This document shows positions 1 to 8,271 of a stretch of DNA of 44,252 nt, one piece after another (positions within the stretch are counted from its first letter, which is position 1; each line of letters opens with the position of its first letter). The notes under the pieces are model-generated. The model made no database searches and was not told where the DNA came from. It saw only the letters and a program-made list of their open reading frames with translations. The DNA lies in contig CANIIA010000015.1 of NCBI GenBank assembly GCA_947467435.1, forward strand, positions 1 to 44,252. Reading direction: 5' to 3'. The translations under genes and the position numbers were made by a program. The stretch is from Betaproteobacteria bacterium. Lineage in GTDB: Bacteria > Pseudomonadota > Gammaproteobacteria > Burkholderiales > SG8-39.

Positions 1-456
1 GATTGGATTGATGTGGCGCATCTGATTACTCAAGCAGAAGAAGCTTACGTTTATCCCTTGGTCGATTTAGAACCGTTAGCGCGTTGGAGCGTTGGTGCGA
101 TGACGTTATTGGGCGATGCGGCGCACGCGATGTATCCGTTTGGATCGAATGGTGCGTCACAAGCGATTTTGGATGGACGGTATTTAGCGCGTGAACTAGC
201 CGGTTGCGCCAATGCTGAGCTCGCGCTGGCGCAGTATGAGGCGCATCGACGCGAGACCACCACGCAAGTGCAATTGGCGAATCGACGGCAAGCCAGTGAT
301 GTCATGACCCGGGTCAGTGAACTGGCACGTCAACACGCCACGGGCGCCGCGGCTGGTGAATTGATGGCCGTCGAAGCACAGTACAAACGCTTGGCGGGCT
401 TTGATGCAGACACCCTCAATACACGAGCTTCATTGAGTGTGTCGCGCGCGCAATAA
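1..456 (+). CDS. FAD-dependent monooxygenase, C-terminal part (5' end outside window)
   Basis: The reading frame is open from the first base of the window to the TAA at 454-456, so only the C-terminal part of about 151 residues is present. It carries the second FAD-binding motif of class A flavoprotein hydroxylases (GDAAH, then a proline and glycine-rich turn, then QAILDG), which contacts the ribityl and pyrophosphate parts of FAD. Family members use NAD(P)H and O2 to hydroxylate aromatic or related substrates in the cytoplasm. The substrate cannot be told from this fragment. A Bug-type binding protein starts 60 bases downstream on the same strand, so a shared uptake and catabolic role is possible but inferred. 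An internal GTG at 13 is unlikely to be the true start. Confidence 0.85.
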   Translation, partial: DWIDVAHLITQAEEAYVYPLVDLEPLARWSVGAMTLLGDAAHAMYPFGSNGASQAILDGRYLARELAGCANAELALAQYEAHRRETTTQVQLANRRQASDVMTRVSELARQHATGAAAGELMAVEAQYKRLAGFDADTLNTRASLSVSRAQ

Positions 457-516
457 CGTAGATTACAACTGGCGCAACAGACGCTGATTTTTCTAATCGA
501 ACCACGGGACCGAGCG

Positions 517-1485
517 ATGAAAAAAATTTCTGCTGTGACATGCATTGCGGTTTTACTGATGTTGATGGCAGCGCTGGCACAGGCACAATTTCAACCAAAC
601 AAATCGGTACGCATCGTGGTGCCCTTCCCTCCAGGTGGGACCACTGATATCTTGGCGCGCGAGCTAGCCGTACAACTCGCCCCACGCTGGAAACAAAGCG
701 TAGTGGTTGAAAACAAAGCCGGTGCTGGAGGGACGATTGGTACGGCTGAAATCGCAAAGTCTGCAGCGGACGGTTATCACTTGATGGTGACCGCGACCCA
801 TCAAGTCATCAATCCAAGTTTGATGAAAAAATTACCGTACGATGCACGCAAAGAATTCACACCCATCGCGTTAGTTGGTGCCGTACCGAATGTGTTGGTG
901 GTTCATCCCTCCCTTACGGCAAACAGCGTGAGTGACTTTATTGCGCTGGCTAAAGCACAACCAGGCAAACTCAGTTTTGGATCGACCGGCATTGGTGGAT
1001 CCAATCATCTCGCAGGTGAACTCTTTAAGGCCATGGCGGGCATTGAGATGACGCATATCCCTTACAAAGGAGCTGCACCGGCCATGACCGATTTGCTCGG
1101 TGGACAAATTCCGGTGATGTTTGATTCGGTCCCCACGGTGATTCAACACGTACGCTCCGGAAAATTACGCGCGCTGGGGGTCACCAGCTTAAGACGTTCG
1201 GCCTCGTTACCCGAGGTACCCACCATCGATGAAGCGGGTGTCAGAGGCTTTGATGCCACCGCGTGGTTCGGACTGTATGCCCCGGGTGCAATGCCTGCAG
1301 ATATCACGCAGCGTTTGTCTAACGACATCCTGGCCGTACTCAGAAGTGACGCGATCCGCGAGAGTTTTGCCAAACATGGCGTCGAATCCGGCACACTGAC
1401 ACAATCTCAGTTTGCGAGCTTTTATCTGACTGAGCTCGACAAATGGGCGCGCGTGATTGAACGTGCAAATGTCAAACTCGACTAA
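517..1485 (+). CDS. Bug/TctC family tripartite tricarboxylate-type periplasmic binding protein (1 of 6)
   Basis: This 322-residue protein starts with a Sec signal peptide (two lysines, a hydrophobic core, cleavage probably after AQA at about residue 23). The mature part shows the family marks: the VPFPPGG turn followed by a DILAR segment, a GAGG-IGT ligand loop, the SAADGYH segment, and PYKGAAPAMTDLLGGQI in the second lobe. Bug proteins bind carboxylates and similar small anions with their two-lobed periplasmic fold. They may serve a TctAB permease or act as sensors. No TctA or TctB gene lies in this window, so the ligand and partner are unknown. The stop is 8 bases before the hemerythrin gene, so the two are probably cotranscribed. 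Confidence 0.93.
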   Translation: MKKISAVTCIAVLLMLMAALAQAQFQPNKSVRIVVPFPPGGTTDILARELAVQLAPRWKQSVVVENKAGAGGTIGTAEIAKSAADGYHLMVTATHQVINPSLMKKLPYDARKEFTPIALVGAVPNVLVVHPSLTANSVSDFIALAKAQPGKLSFGSTGIGGSNHLAGELFKAMAGIEMTHIPYKGAAPAMTDLLGGQIPVMFDSVPTVIQHVRSGKLRALGVTSLRRSASLPEVPTIDEAGVRGFDATAWFGLYAPGAMPADITQRLSNDILAVLRSDAIRESFAKHGVESGTLTQSQFASFYLTELDKWARVIERANVKLD

Positions 1486-1493
1486 CGACACCT

Positions 1494-1931
1494 ATGAAAC
1501 CAATCGAATGGAACGACGCACTCACCCTGGGCGTGGACCCGCTGGATGAAACGCACCGCGATTTCATCGCCCATATCGCCACGCTGGCGGCAGCCCAAGA
1601 CGATCAAGTGCTGCATGCATTAGATGCCCTCAACGCCCACACCAGCGCGCACTTCGAACAAGAAAGTCGCTGGATGCGTGATTGCGAATTTCCGCCCTTG
1701 GGTTGTCATGAAGGTGAACACCAAAAGGTACTCGAGTTATGTGTAGAGTTACGCGCACGGATTGCAGACGGTACCCAACCACCCGCCATGGCTGCACGAT
1801 TGGCCGAAGCGCTGATGGAGTGGTTTGAACAGCACGCCGCGAGCATGGATGCGGTGCTTGCACAATGGATGCAATCGCGCGGCTACGTACCAGCTTTGGA
1901 TGCTGATTTATTACTTGTGCAGCCGCAGTAA
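1494..1931 (+). CDS. bacteriohemerythrin
   Basis: This 145-residue single-domain protein has the di-iron ligands of hemerythrins in order: His21, His53 with Glu57 (HxxxE), His72 and His76 (HxxxH), and His114 with Asp119 (HxxxxD). Such proteins reversibly bind O2 between two iron atoms in a four-helix bundle in the cytoplasm, and serve for O2 storage, delivery or sensing. The length matches free-standing bacteriohemerythrins. It follows a Bug gene by 8 bases. If the FAD monooxygenase upstream belongs to the same unit, a role in supplying O2 to an oxygenase is conceivable, but this is only inference from position. Confidence 0.92.
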   Translation: MKPIEWNDALTLGVDPLDETHRDFIAHIATLAAAQDDQVLHALDALNAHTSAHFEQESRWMRDCEFPPLGCHEGEHQKVLELCVELRARIADGTQPPAMAARLAEALMEWFEQHAASMDAVLAQWMQSRGYVPALDADLLLVQPQ

Positions 1932-1963
1932 GCAAAACTCTCTTGGCGCGTAGTACACGCCGC

Positions 1964-1993
1964 GATTGTTTATGCCAGGGATTGTTTACGCCA
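1964..1993. repeat. two imperfect 14-bp direct repeats
   Basis: GATTGTTTATGCCA (1964-1977) and GATTGTTTACGCCA (1980-1993) match at 13 of 14 positions. They lie where the hemerythrin gene and the ABC ATPase gene converge, and the second copy overlaps the last codons of the ATPase gene. A CTTGGCG/CGCCAAG inverted pair (1942-1948 and 1989-1995) brackets them. No function is evident. Confidence 0.5.
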
Positions 1994-2774
1994 AGTTGAG
2001 ATCGCTGGCCATGGGCGCAGACGGTGCATGAAATCGCACCGGACCGTCCGGCAGCATGTGCAAGAACTGTTTGATAAACGGATCTTCTGAGGCAAGTAAC
2101 GCCTCAGGGGTACCTTCACCCATCACGCGTCCTTCGGCGATGACGTAAATGTAGTCCACCACTTTGAGCGATTCAGAGACATCGTAGGTCACCACAATCG
2201 AGGTGGAGCCAAGCGCATCGTTTAAACGGCGAATCAGTTCTGCAATCACGTTTAAAGAAATCGGGTCGAGACCCGCAAACGGCTCATCAAACATCGCTAA
2301 CGCTGGCTCGAGTGCGATGGCGCGTGCCAATGCCACGCGACGTGACATTCCACCCGATAAATCGCCCGGCATTAAATCGCGCGCACCGCGCAAGCCCACG
2401 GCATTTAATTTCATGAGCACCAGTGCGCGAATCATCTCTTCTGAAAGATTGGTGTGCTCGCGCAACGGAAAGGCAATGTTTTCGTACACCGAAAGATCAC
2501 TAAACAAGCCGCTCACTTGAAACATCATTCCTAGACGACGGCGTAAAGCGTACAACGCATCCGTACCGATTTCGTGCACCACCTGACCTGCGACGCGTAC
2601 CGTACCGCGATCGGGACGCAGCTGCCCGCCAATCAGCTTTAAGAGCGTTGATTTACCACTGCCACTGGCGCCCAAAATGGCCACCACTTTACCGCGCGGC
2701 ACACGCAAATTCAGACCACGAAAAATCGATCGTTCGCCATACGAAAAATGCAGGTCCTGAATGTCGACCAACAT
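1986..2774 (-). CDS. mlaF: MlaF-like ABC transporter ATP-binding protein (phospholipid trafficking type)
   Basis: From the ATG at 2774 the protein has 262 residues, close to MlaF of other bacteria, and a purine-rich GAAGAAGAG lies just upstream. A longer start at 2852 is possible but lacks a ribosome site. The ATPase shows Walker A GASGSGKST (residues 35-43), a Q-loop MMFQVSGLFSDL, signature LSGGM, Walker B LAMFDEP and the MlaF-type C-terminal segment DGPVRF. In the Mla system this subunit powers phospholipid transfer between the membranes to maintain outer-membrane asymmetry. The H-loop histidine position reads VTYD, with tyrosine where E. coli MlaF has SHD. No mlaE or mlaD lies beside it, so it is an orphan here. 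Its product could serve a paralogous MCE system. Confidence 0.85.
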   Translation of the reverse strand: MLVDIQDLHFSYGERSIFRGLNLRVPRGKVVAILGASGSGKSTLLKLIGGQLRPDRGTVRVAGQVVHEIGTDALYALRRRLGMMFQVSGLFSDLSVYENIAFPLREHTNLSEEMIRALVLMKLNAVGLRGARDLMPGDLSGGMSRRVALARAIALEPALAMFDEPFAGLDPISLNVIAELIRRLNDALGSTSIVVTYDVSESLKVVDYIYVIAEGRVMGEGTPEALLASEDPFIKQFLHMLPDGPVRFHAPSAPMASDLNLA

Positions 2775-2965
2775 CCGCTCTTCTTCGGGCGCGATGTTGG
2801 TGTTGGTTGCGCCAAGGCTGCTCGATGGACGGTTGGGCGTGGATGCATTCATGTGACGTATTGTAGCGTGCGACGCAACGATGGTCTTCCTTTGCGAACG
2901 AAGAATGTCACAATCACCCCATGCACCCAACGACCGACCGAGACGGAAATACCGTACCAATCATC

Positions 2966-3973
2966 ATGGACGCGATCACCCACGCGGCGCCGCACGCAAC
3001 GCCCTACGCAAATCTCACACCCGATTGTGTGCTGGATGCGCTTGAGTCGTGCGGCCTTCAGGTCGATGGCCGCATGCTGGCCCTCAACAGTTATGAGAAT
3101 CGCGTGTTTCAGGTGGGTATTGATCGCGATGATCGAGCGCATCGTGATTCCTTTGTCGTCGCAAAATTTTATCGACCCCACCGTTGGAGCGATGCGCAAA
3201 TTTTGGAGGAGCACAGCTTTGCGCGCGAACTCATCGAACAAGAAATACCGGTGGTTGCACCGCTTGAGATTGCCGGTCAGACCTTGCACGCACACGCTGG
3301 ATTTCGGTTTGCGGTGTTTCCACGGCGCGGCGGTCGTACCCCCGAACTAGAGCGTGCGGATGTATTGCATTGGATCGGTCGATTTTTAGGTCGCATTCAT
3401 GCCGTTGGCGCACGCGCTCCGTTTGTGCATCGACCGACATTAAATATCGATACGTTTGGTGTTGCCTCTCGCGACTTCTTGCTGCAAGGTAATTTCGTAC
3501 CGGACGATTTACGGGCCGTGTGGCAAAGCGTGATTGATCAAGCCTTAGAGGAAACACAACGTGGCTTTGAGCGCGTTGGGCCAGTCGCATCACTGCGTTT
3601 ACACGGCGATTGCCACGCCGGTAATGTGTTGTGGACACCCGATGGCCCCCACTTTGTGGATTTGGATGATGCACGCAACGGCCCCGCAGTACAGGATCTG
3701 TGGATGCTGTTATCGGGTGACGCCTCCACCATGCAAATCCAACTGGCGCATGTGCTGGAGGGCTATCGGATGTTTCATACGTTGAATACCGATGAATGTG
3801 CGTTGATAGAGCCGCTACGCACTCTTCGATTGATTCACTACGCGGCGTGGCTGGCACGACGTTGGCAAGACCCGGCTTTTCCTGCAGCGTTTCCTTGGTT
3901 TGGAACGACACGTTATTGGCAAGAGCGTATTCAAGAACTACGCGAGCAAATTGCGTTGATGCAAGAAGCTTAG
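2966..3973 (+). CDS. srkA: SrkA/RdoA (YihE) family stress-response kinase
   Basis: The 335-residue product (ATG at 2966) closely follows the E. coli SrkA pattern: LNSYENRV near the N-terminus, the AKFYRP segment with the ATP-binding lysine, the catalytic loop LRLHGDCHAGN, and the metal-binding VDLDDARNGPAVQDLW segment. SrkA is a cytoplasmic Ser/Thr kinase that counters stress-induced cell death. The upstream in-frame ATG at 2921 would add 15 residues not matching the family, so 2966 is preferred; neither start has a strong ribosome site. The gene is divergent from the MlaF-like ATPase. Only a short gap with an antitoxin relic separates its 3' end from the convergent exporter gene. Confidence 0.93.
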   Translation: MDAITHAAPHATPYANLTPDCVLDALESCGLQVDGRMLALNSYENRVFQVGIDRDDRAHRDSFVVAKFYRPHRWSDAQILEEHSFARELIEQEIPVVAPLEIAGQTLHAHAGFRFAVFPRRGGRTPELERADVLHWIGRFLGRIHAVGARAPFVHRPTLNIDTFGVASRDFLLQGNFVPDDLRAVWQSVIDQALEETQRGFERVGPVASLRLHGDCHAGNVLWTPDGPHFVDLDDARNGPAVQDLWMLLSGDASTMQIQLAHVLEGYRMFHTLNTDECALIEPLRTLRLIHYAAWLARRWQDPAFPAAFPWFGTTRYWQERIQELREQIALMQEA

Positions 3974-4013
3974 GCATGTGATGCACGGTTCGCCGTCAAC
4001 GTCACACTCCGCG

Positions 4014-4128
4014 TTATCCAACCGCTGCATCGCACTCACCGAAGACCTGACGCAGATACGCAGCAACATCGGTATCCGTTTTGATGTGTGAAGCAATATC
4101 GAAGGGCAGAAGCTGGTTCTTTTTTCAT
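4014..4128 (-). pseudogene. relic of an addiction-module antidote (HigA-like, TIGR02684 type), frameshifted
   Basis: An ATG at 4128 is followed by a run of six A residues. Reading from the ATG is out of frame with a downstream stretch that encodes LLPFDIASHIKTDTDVAAYL and ends at TAA (4014-4016). Deleting one A restores a continuous MKKNQ plus LLPFDIA reading. The PFD-A--I-T--D-AAYL pattern is that of the N-terminal part of XRE-type antidote proteins of about 100 residues. Here it stops after about 37 residues, before the helix-turn-helix. No toxin gene is adjacent. The family assignment is from pattern memory and not from a search. Confidence 0.5.
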
Positions 4129-4156
4129 TGACTAAACTCGACAGCGGGGGCCGACG

Positions 4157-5113
4157 CTACTTCTTCAACAAACTCACCGCGATGATGGCGCCGATCACAA
4201 TAAACGCGCCGACAATTTGTAGTGGCGCGACAGTCTGACCCAACACCACCCACGCAATCGCAAGAACAGCCACCGGTTCAAAATTCAGCGCCGCCGTGTT
4301 ACTCACCGCACCCGAACGCGGCATCAACATAAACACGCCCGTAATCCCCGCGCTATACAGCAACGTGAGTAAGGCTAAACCCAACCAACCCATCTGATCG
4401 ACCGGGAACACAAAGCTTTCCGTCAACACGCCTTTCGTCACCATCACGACTGCAATCACACTCATGGTGGTCAGCGTTCGGACACGACCATCCAATCCAC
4501 CCAGCCAGCGGTTGGTGAGTAACAAACCACTGGCCATCGATACTGCAGCACCAAGCGCCCACAACACACCCAAGCCGATTTCTTGCCACCGGCCCGCAAA
4601 ATCAAACCCCCGTCCGGCCGTCACACCTCCAATATCTAACGCGAGCGCCAATCCAAACAAAGCCGCTGGCATCGCCACAAACGTGCGCCATCCCGGACGT
4701 TCAATACCGGTCGCCCAAGTGACTAACAACATCAAAATCGGAAACGCGTTAAAGACTAATAATGCGAGCGCTACGGGAATCAGCGAAATTGCTGAATACA
4801 CACAGTAGCTTTGCGATAAAAACAACAAGCCTACAATCAACGCATGCATGCGTCGACCAGCAGGCACCACAATAGGCACGCGTTTGACGTACAACAAGAT
4901 CAAAGTGAATAACACCGCACCACTGGATCGCACGGCAACGGCGGCAGTGACATTGGCGCCATGTTCAAATGCGATGCGCGCACAAACGTGATTGCAACCC
5001 AAAATCACTGAGATCAATAAAAACGCCGGAATAATCACCGAGCGCGGTAATGGTGCTAAGGCGTTTACGGTCGCTGTTGAGGATGCGTTGGGAGATGCAC
5101 TCATAGCCCACAC
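4157..5113 (-). CDS. EamA/DMT family transporter
   Basis: This 318-residue protein has about ten hydrophobic segments in two EamA-type halves, with the N-terminal half starting around IPAFLLISVILGCNHVCARIAFEHG and the second half ending in a typical QTVAPLQIVGAFIVIGAII segment. DMT family members are inner-membrane exporters or permeases for metabolites such as amino acids. The GTG at 5113 has a GGAG at suitable spacing (six bases). The ATG three codons later (5104) is the alternative. The gene is divergent from an enoyl-CoA hydratase and converges on srkA. The substrate cannot be predicted. Confidence 0.88.
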   Translation of the reverse strand: MWAMSASPNASSTATVNALAPLPRSVIIPAFLLISVILGCNHVCARIAFEHGANVTAAVAVRSSGAVLFTLILLYVKRVPIVVPAGRRMHALIVGLLFLSQSYCVYSAISLIPVALALLVFNAFPILMLLVTWATGIERPGWRTFVAMPAALFGLALALDIGGVTAGRGFDFAGRWQEIGLGVLWALGAAVSMASGLLLTNRWLGGLDGRVRTLTTMSVIAVVMVTKGVLTESFVFPVDQMGWLGLALLTLLYSAGITGVFMLMPRSGAVSNTAALNFEPVAVLAIAWVVLGQTVAPLQIVGAFIVIGAIIAVSLLKK

Positions 5114-5297
5114 ACTACTCCAAGCAAGATCCTGCTGTCACGCGCAATTCGTGTGAGCGAATCGCGCTGGGTGAAACAAATGCATGCATGCTCGGCGCAC
5201 CAGACGCTGCATTGGTGTGTGCTCAGGCGTGATGCGAAACCCTTGCCCCCAGCTAAAGACACGAACCTACAATAAGCACTTTGTTTCTTTGCCAACC

Positions 5298-5304
5298 GAG
5301 GTGG
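5298..5304 (+). promoter_or_regulatory. ribosome binding site deciding the enoyl-CoA hydratase start
   Basis: GAGGTGG lies just before the ATG at 5308 and favours this start over the upstream in-frame TTG at 5281. Confidence 0.65.
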
Positions 5305-5307
5305 ATC

Positions 5308-6084
5308 ATGGCCGCAGTCGTTGAATATCGTGTTGTAGAGAGCGTTGCAGAAATCGTCATGCATCGCGGCCCAGTCAATGCCATTGACCATCAATTGGCA
5401 CGGGAAGTGGTCGATGCCTATGTGCGAGCAAGGCACGATGACAGTGTTCGCGCGGTCATCCTCACCAGCGGCTTACCCACAGTGTTTTCTGCAGGACTCG
5501 ATTTAAAGCTCGCGCTATCCATGGATGGTCAGGCACTACGTAGTTTTATTGAAGTGTTTTATTACGAGATGCACGAAGCGCTATACCGCTTAGGCAAACC
5601 TGTCATCGCTGCGGTGAATGGTCATGCACGTGCCGCCGGGGTGACTTGGGCCGTTTCAAGCGACATGATCATTGCCGCTGAAGAAGCGCAAATGGGATAT
5701 CCAGAAATCGATGTCGGGTTATTACCGGCCATGCACTTAGTGCATTTACCGCGTGTTGCCGGCCGACATCGCGCCGCCGAATTATTGTTCACTGGCGACA
5801 TCGTTTCAGCTGCGCAAATGCAGCGCTTGGGTGTGGTGAACACGGTGTGCCCTCGCGCCGAAGTGTTACCGCGCGCCCGAGCCCTGGCACAGCGTCTAGC
5901 CAAAAAATCACCCATCGCGATGAAGCTTTTACGCGATGCCTTTATGCGCGCCAACGATTTAGATTATCGACGCGGCATGGAAAGTGTGGTCGAAACCATG
6001 TGTCAACTCAAAGACTCGGCGGATTCACGTGAAATGCTGCGCGCCTTTGCTGAAAAGCGCGCAGCTGATTTAAAGGGAAAATAA
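5308..6084 (+). CDS. enoyl-CoA hydratase/isomerase family protein
   Basis: The 258-residue product has the crotonase fold pattern: a VNAIDHQLAREVV segment near the N-terminus, the oxyanion-hole stretch TVFSAGLDL, the KPVIAAVNGHARAAG helix, the YPEIDVGLLPAM loop, and a basic C-terminus with AEKRAADLKGK. Crotonases stabilise a CoA-thioester enolate in the cytoplasm and act in beta-oxidation or related carboxylate breakdown. The usual glycine-rich NGxAxGGG segment is NGHARAAG here, so the exact reaction is uncertain (hydratase, isomerase or hydrolase). It stands alone on the plus strand between a divergent exporter and a convergent Bug gene 6 bases away. Confidence 0.9.
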   Translation: MAAVVEYRVVESVAEIVMHRGPVNAIDHQLAREVVDAYVRARHDDSVRAVILTSGLPTVFSAGLDLKLALSMDGQALRSFIEVFYYEMHEALYRLGKPVIAAVNGHARAAGVTWAVSSDMIIAAEEAQMGYPEIDVGLLPAMHLVHLPRVAGRHRAAELLFTGDIVSAAQMQRLGVVNTVCPRAEVLPRARALAQRLAKKSPIAMKLLRDAFMRANDLDYRRGMESVVETMCQLKDSADSREMLRAFAEKRAADLKGK

Positions 6085-6090
6085 CGCCAC

Positions 6091-7128
6091 TTAGTCTGGA
6101 CGAATCTGATTGTCGCGGACGACTTTGGTCCAGCGAATTAATTCGCCTTCCGTCCATTTTTGTAGGGCCTCAGGCGTGCTGCTAGCAATGTCCATACCCT
6201 GACCTTCGCTAAGCTGCTTACGCGTTGCAGGATCAGCCAACACCTTGGCCATTTCAGCATTCAATCGATCAATGATTGGTCGCGGCGTGCCAGCAGGTGC
6301 AAAGACGCCCCACCACGCCAGCGCTGAAAAACCCGGAAAGCCTTGCTCGGACAACGTCAACACATCGGGCATGGCAGCCGAGCGTTTATCCCCAGTCACG
6401 GCCACACCACGTAACTTGCCACCACGCACATGCGGCGCAATCACGGCCACCGAGCCAACGGCCAAATCAATTTGCCCACCTAAGGCATCAGCCGTCATGG
6501 GTCCGCCACCTTTGTAAGGTGCATGGGTCACTTTAAAGCCGCCCGCTTGTTGTACGAGTGTCATTGTTAAATGACCCAAACTACCATTTCCCACCGACCC
6601 ATAACTCACCGCTTCAGGCTTAGCTTTTGCAGCCGCAATCACATCTGCAAAGCGTTGATACGGCTTGCTCTGCGCCGTCGCAATTGCCATCGGTGAGGTT
6701 CCAACCAACATCACTGGCACCAAATCTTTGAGTGTGTCGTAAGGCAGATTAGGGATGAGCGCGGGGTTAACCGCGTGTGTATCAAATACAAATACAAAGG
6801 TGTAACCATCAGGAGCACTTTTGGCAACAAACGCCGTACCGATCGATCCAGATGCACCGGTTTTATTTTCAACAATAAATTGTTGCCCCATGTTGTCGGT
6901 GAGTCTTGCTGCAAACAAGCGCGCAAGGGGGTCCACTGAACCTCCAGGAGGAAAGGGTGAAATAAACTTCACCGGCCGTGTGGGCCACGCTTGTGCAAAA
7001 CTTGCGCAAGTCATCAACGCGAACAACAACGCGAATAAGGCAGTGACCCCCAACCGAACCGCCTGCAGCGATCGCCCCCAATGCTTCTTACACGTCAAAG
7101 GCTGAATGACTGGTAAAGATACTGACAT
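6091..7128 (-). CDS. Bug/TctC family periplasmic binding protein (2 of 6)
   Basis: The 345-residue protein has a long N-terminal region before its hydrophobic signal core (roughly residues 27-46, ending CASFAQA). The mature part shows SPFPPGGSVDPLAR, a GASGSIGT ligand loop, KSAPDGYTF, and APYKGGGPMTADALGGQIDLA. It is a two-lobed periplasmic receptor for a small anionic ligand. Its APYKGGGP motif matches the NHVPYKGGGP motif of the Bug at 10721 more than the other copies, which suggests a subgroup. The ATG at 7128 has a perfect Shine-Dalgarno sequence. The next Bug gene on the same strand ends 88 bases upstream. Confidence 0.93.
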   Translation of the reverse strand: MSVSLPVIQPLTCKKHWGRSLQAVRLGVTALFALLFALMTCASFAQAWPTRPVKFISPFPPGGSVDPLARLFAARLTDNMGQQFIVENKTGASGSIGTAFVAKSAPDGYTFVFVFDTHAVNPALIPNLPYDTLKDLVPVMLVGTSPMAIATAQSKPYQRFADVIAAAKAKPEAVSYGSVGNGSLGHLTMTLVQQAGGFKVTHAPYKGGGPMTADALGGQIDLAVGSVAVIAPHVRGGKLRGVAVTGDKRSAAMPDVLTLSEQGFPGFSALAWWGVFAPAGTPRPIIDRLNAEMAKVLADPATRKQLSEGQGMDIASSTPEALQKWTEGELIRWTKVVRDNQIRPD

Positions 7129-7131
7129 GTC

Positions 7132-7141
7132 TCACCTCCTT
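7132..7141 (-). promoter_or_regulatory. perfect ten-base Shine-Dalgarno sequence of the Bug gene at 6091-7128
   Basis: On the minus strand this reads AAGGAGGTGA, the full complement of the conserved 16S rRNA 3' tail, ending three bases before the ATG. It implies very strong translation initiation compared with the other genes here. Confidence 0.8.
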
Positions 7142-7216
7142 GTTTGAACCGTACGTTGCGGTATTTTTTTAAGTTTGTGATGCGTACTGAATACTAAATT
7201 TTATCGGGCTCTCAAT

Positions 7217-8191
7217 TTAATCGAGTCGAATATTTAAATCACGAATCAAACCACCCCAACGCTTGAGATCTCGGTCGGTTTGCGCGTTGACATCATCGTT
7301 CAATACATCCCCTGGCGGCTCCATGGCGAGTGCTTCGAGTTTCGCTTGCACCGTCGGATCACGTAGCGCAGTTGCGGTGGCTGCGTTGAGTCGTTTAATG
7401 ACATCAGCAGACACACCGCGCGGTGCTGACAAGGCAAACCAAGTGGCTGATTCGTAACCGGCAAAACCAGACTCCGCAATCGTTGGTACGTCGGGCAGCA
7501 ACAAAGAACGACGTGCACCAGAGGTACCCAACGCACGCACTTTACCCGCTTTGATTTGCGGTAATGAGGTGATGATGACATCAAACATAAAATCCAAATT
7601 ACCACCGAGTAAATTGGTCATCGCTGGCGCGCTGCCGCTAAACGGGACGTGAGTGGCGCTCACATTGGCACTGCGTAAGAACAACTCCGCCGCCAGGTGC
7701 AACACATTGCCGTTACCGGCCGAACCATAATTCAGCCGACCGGGTGTTGCTCGCATGAGTTCAGCAAGCTCTCGGGCGTTACGAGCTGGTACTGTCGGTG
7801 CGGCAATCAACACCAATTGCGATCGCGCCAACATCGCAATGCCAACCAAAGCTTTGGGATCGTACGGTAGCTTTGAATACATCAATGGATTAAAGACAAA
7901 GGGCGTGATGCCACCAACGAGCAAGGTATGACCATCGGCTGGTGCGCGCGCCACCTCTGCCGTACCAATTTGCGTATTAGCGCCCGGTTTATTTTCAACA
8001 ACGACCGCTTGGTTTAATACGCCCCCCATGCGCTCACTTACGATGCGCGCCAATTGATCGGTGGGTCCGCCAGCGGCGTAGGGCACCACCAATCGTATCG
8101 GTCGGCTGTTCGATGGCTGCGCGTATACATCCCACCTGGCCATGGCACACATCGCCAACACCATCATCAATAATTTGTTTGCTTGTGACAT
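7217..8191 (-). CDS. Bug/TctC family periplasmic binding protein (3 of 6)
   Basis: From the ATG at 8191 the product has 324 residues. GGAGG six bases upstream decides this start over an in-frame start 84 bases earlier. A signal peptide (MSQANKLLMMVLAMCAMARW, then VYAQ) precedes the VPYAAGGPTDQLAR turn, the PGANTQIGTAEVA loop, APADGHTLLV, and VPFSGSAPAMTNLLGGNLDF. The usual PYKG is PFSG here, which may alter ligand contacts. It is a predicted periplasmic receptor with unknown ligand and no permease beside it. The gene lies between another Bug gene and a DUF1993 gene on the same strand. Confidence 0.93.
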   Translation of the reverse strand: MSQANKLLMMVLAMCAMARWDVYAQPSNSRPIRLVVPYAAGGPTDQLARIVSERMGGVLNQAVVVENKPGANTQIGTAEVARAPADGHTLLVGGITPFVFNPLMYSKLPYDPKALVGIAMLARSQLVLIAAPTVPARNARELAELMRATPGRLNYGSAGNGNVLHLAAELFLRSANVSATHVPFSGSAPAMTNLLGGNLDFMFDVIITSLPQIKAGKVRALGTSGARRSLLLPDVPTIAESGFAGYESATWFALSAPRGVSADVIKRLNAATATALRDPTVQAKLEALAMEPPGDVLNDDVNAQTDRDLKRWGGLIRDLNIRLD

Positions 8192-8197
8192 CGCTAG

Positions 8198-8202
8198 CCT
8201 CC
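8198..8202 (-). promoter_or_regulatory. ribosome binding site deciding the Bug start at 8191
   Basis: The minus strand reads GGAGG six bases upstream of the ATG at 8191. Confidence 0.65.
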
Positions 8203-8271
8203 GACTGCGCACACTTGATCGGTTGCCGACAGAACGCGTCAATTCACGCGTGCGTTCGGCGGTGATCCACC

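Noticed and set aside
2748..3350. Plus-strand open frame of 200 codons across the MlaF/srkA junction
   Set aside because: It overlaps both real genes in another frame and has no domain.
3231..3986. Long minus-strand open frame of 251 codons across the srkA gene
   Set aside because: It is antisense to a strongly conserved kinase and shows no family pattern.
5243..5273. Possible promoter TTGCCC / TACAAT before the enoyl-CoA hydratase gene
   Set aside because: The spacing is 19 bases, too long for confident calling.
7149..7175. Possible terminator ACCG...CGGT with a T-run on the plus strand
   Set aside because: The stem has only four pairs and no plus-strand gene lies upstream.
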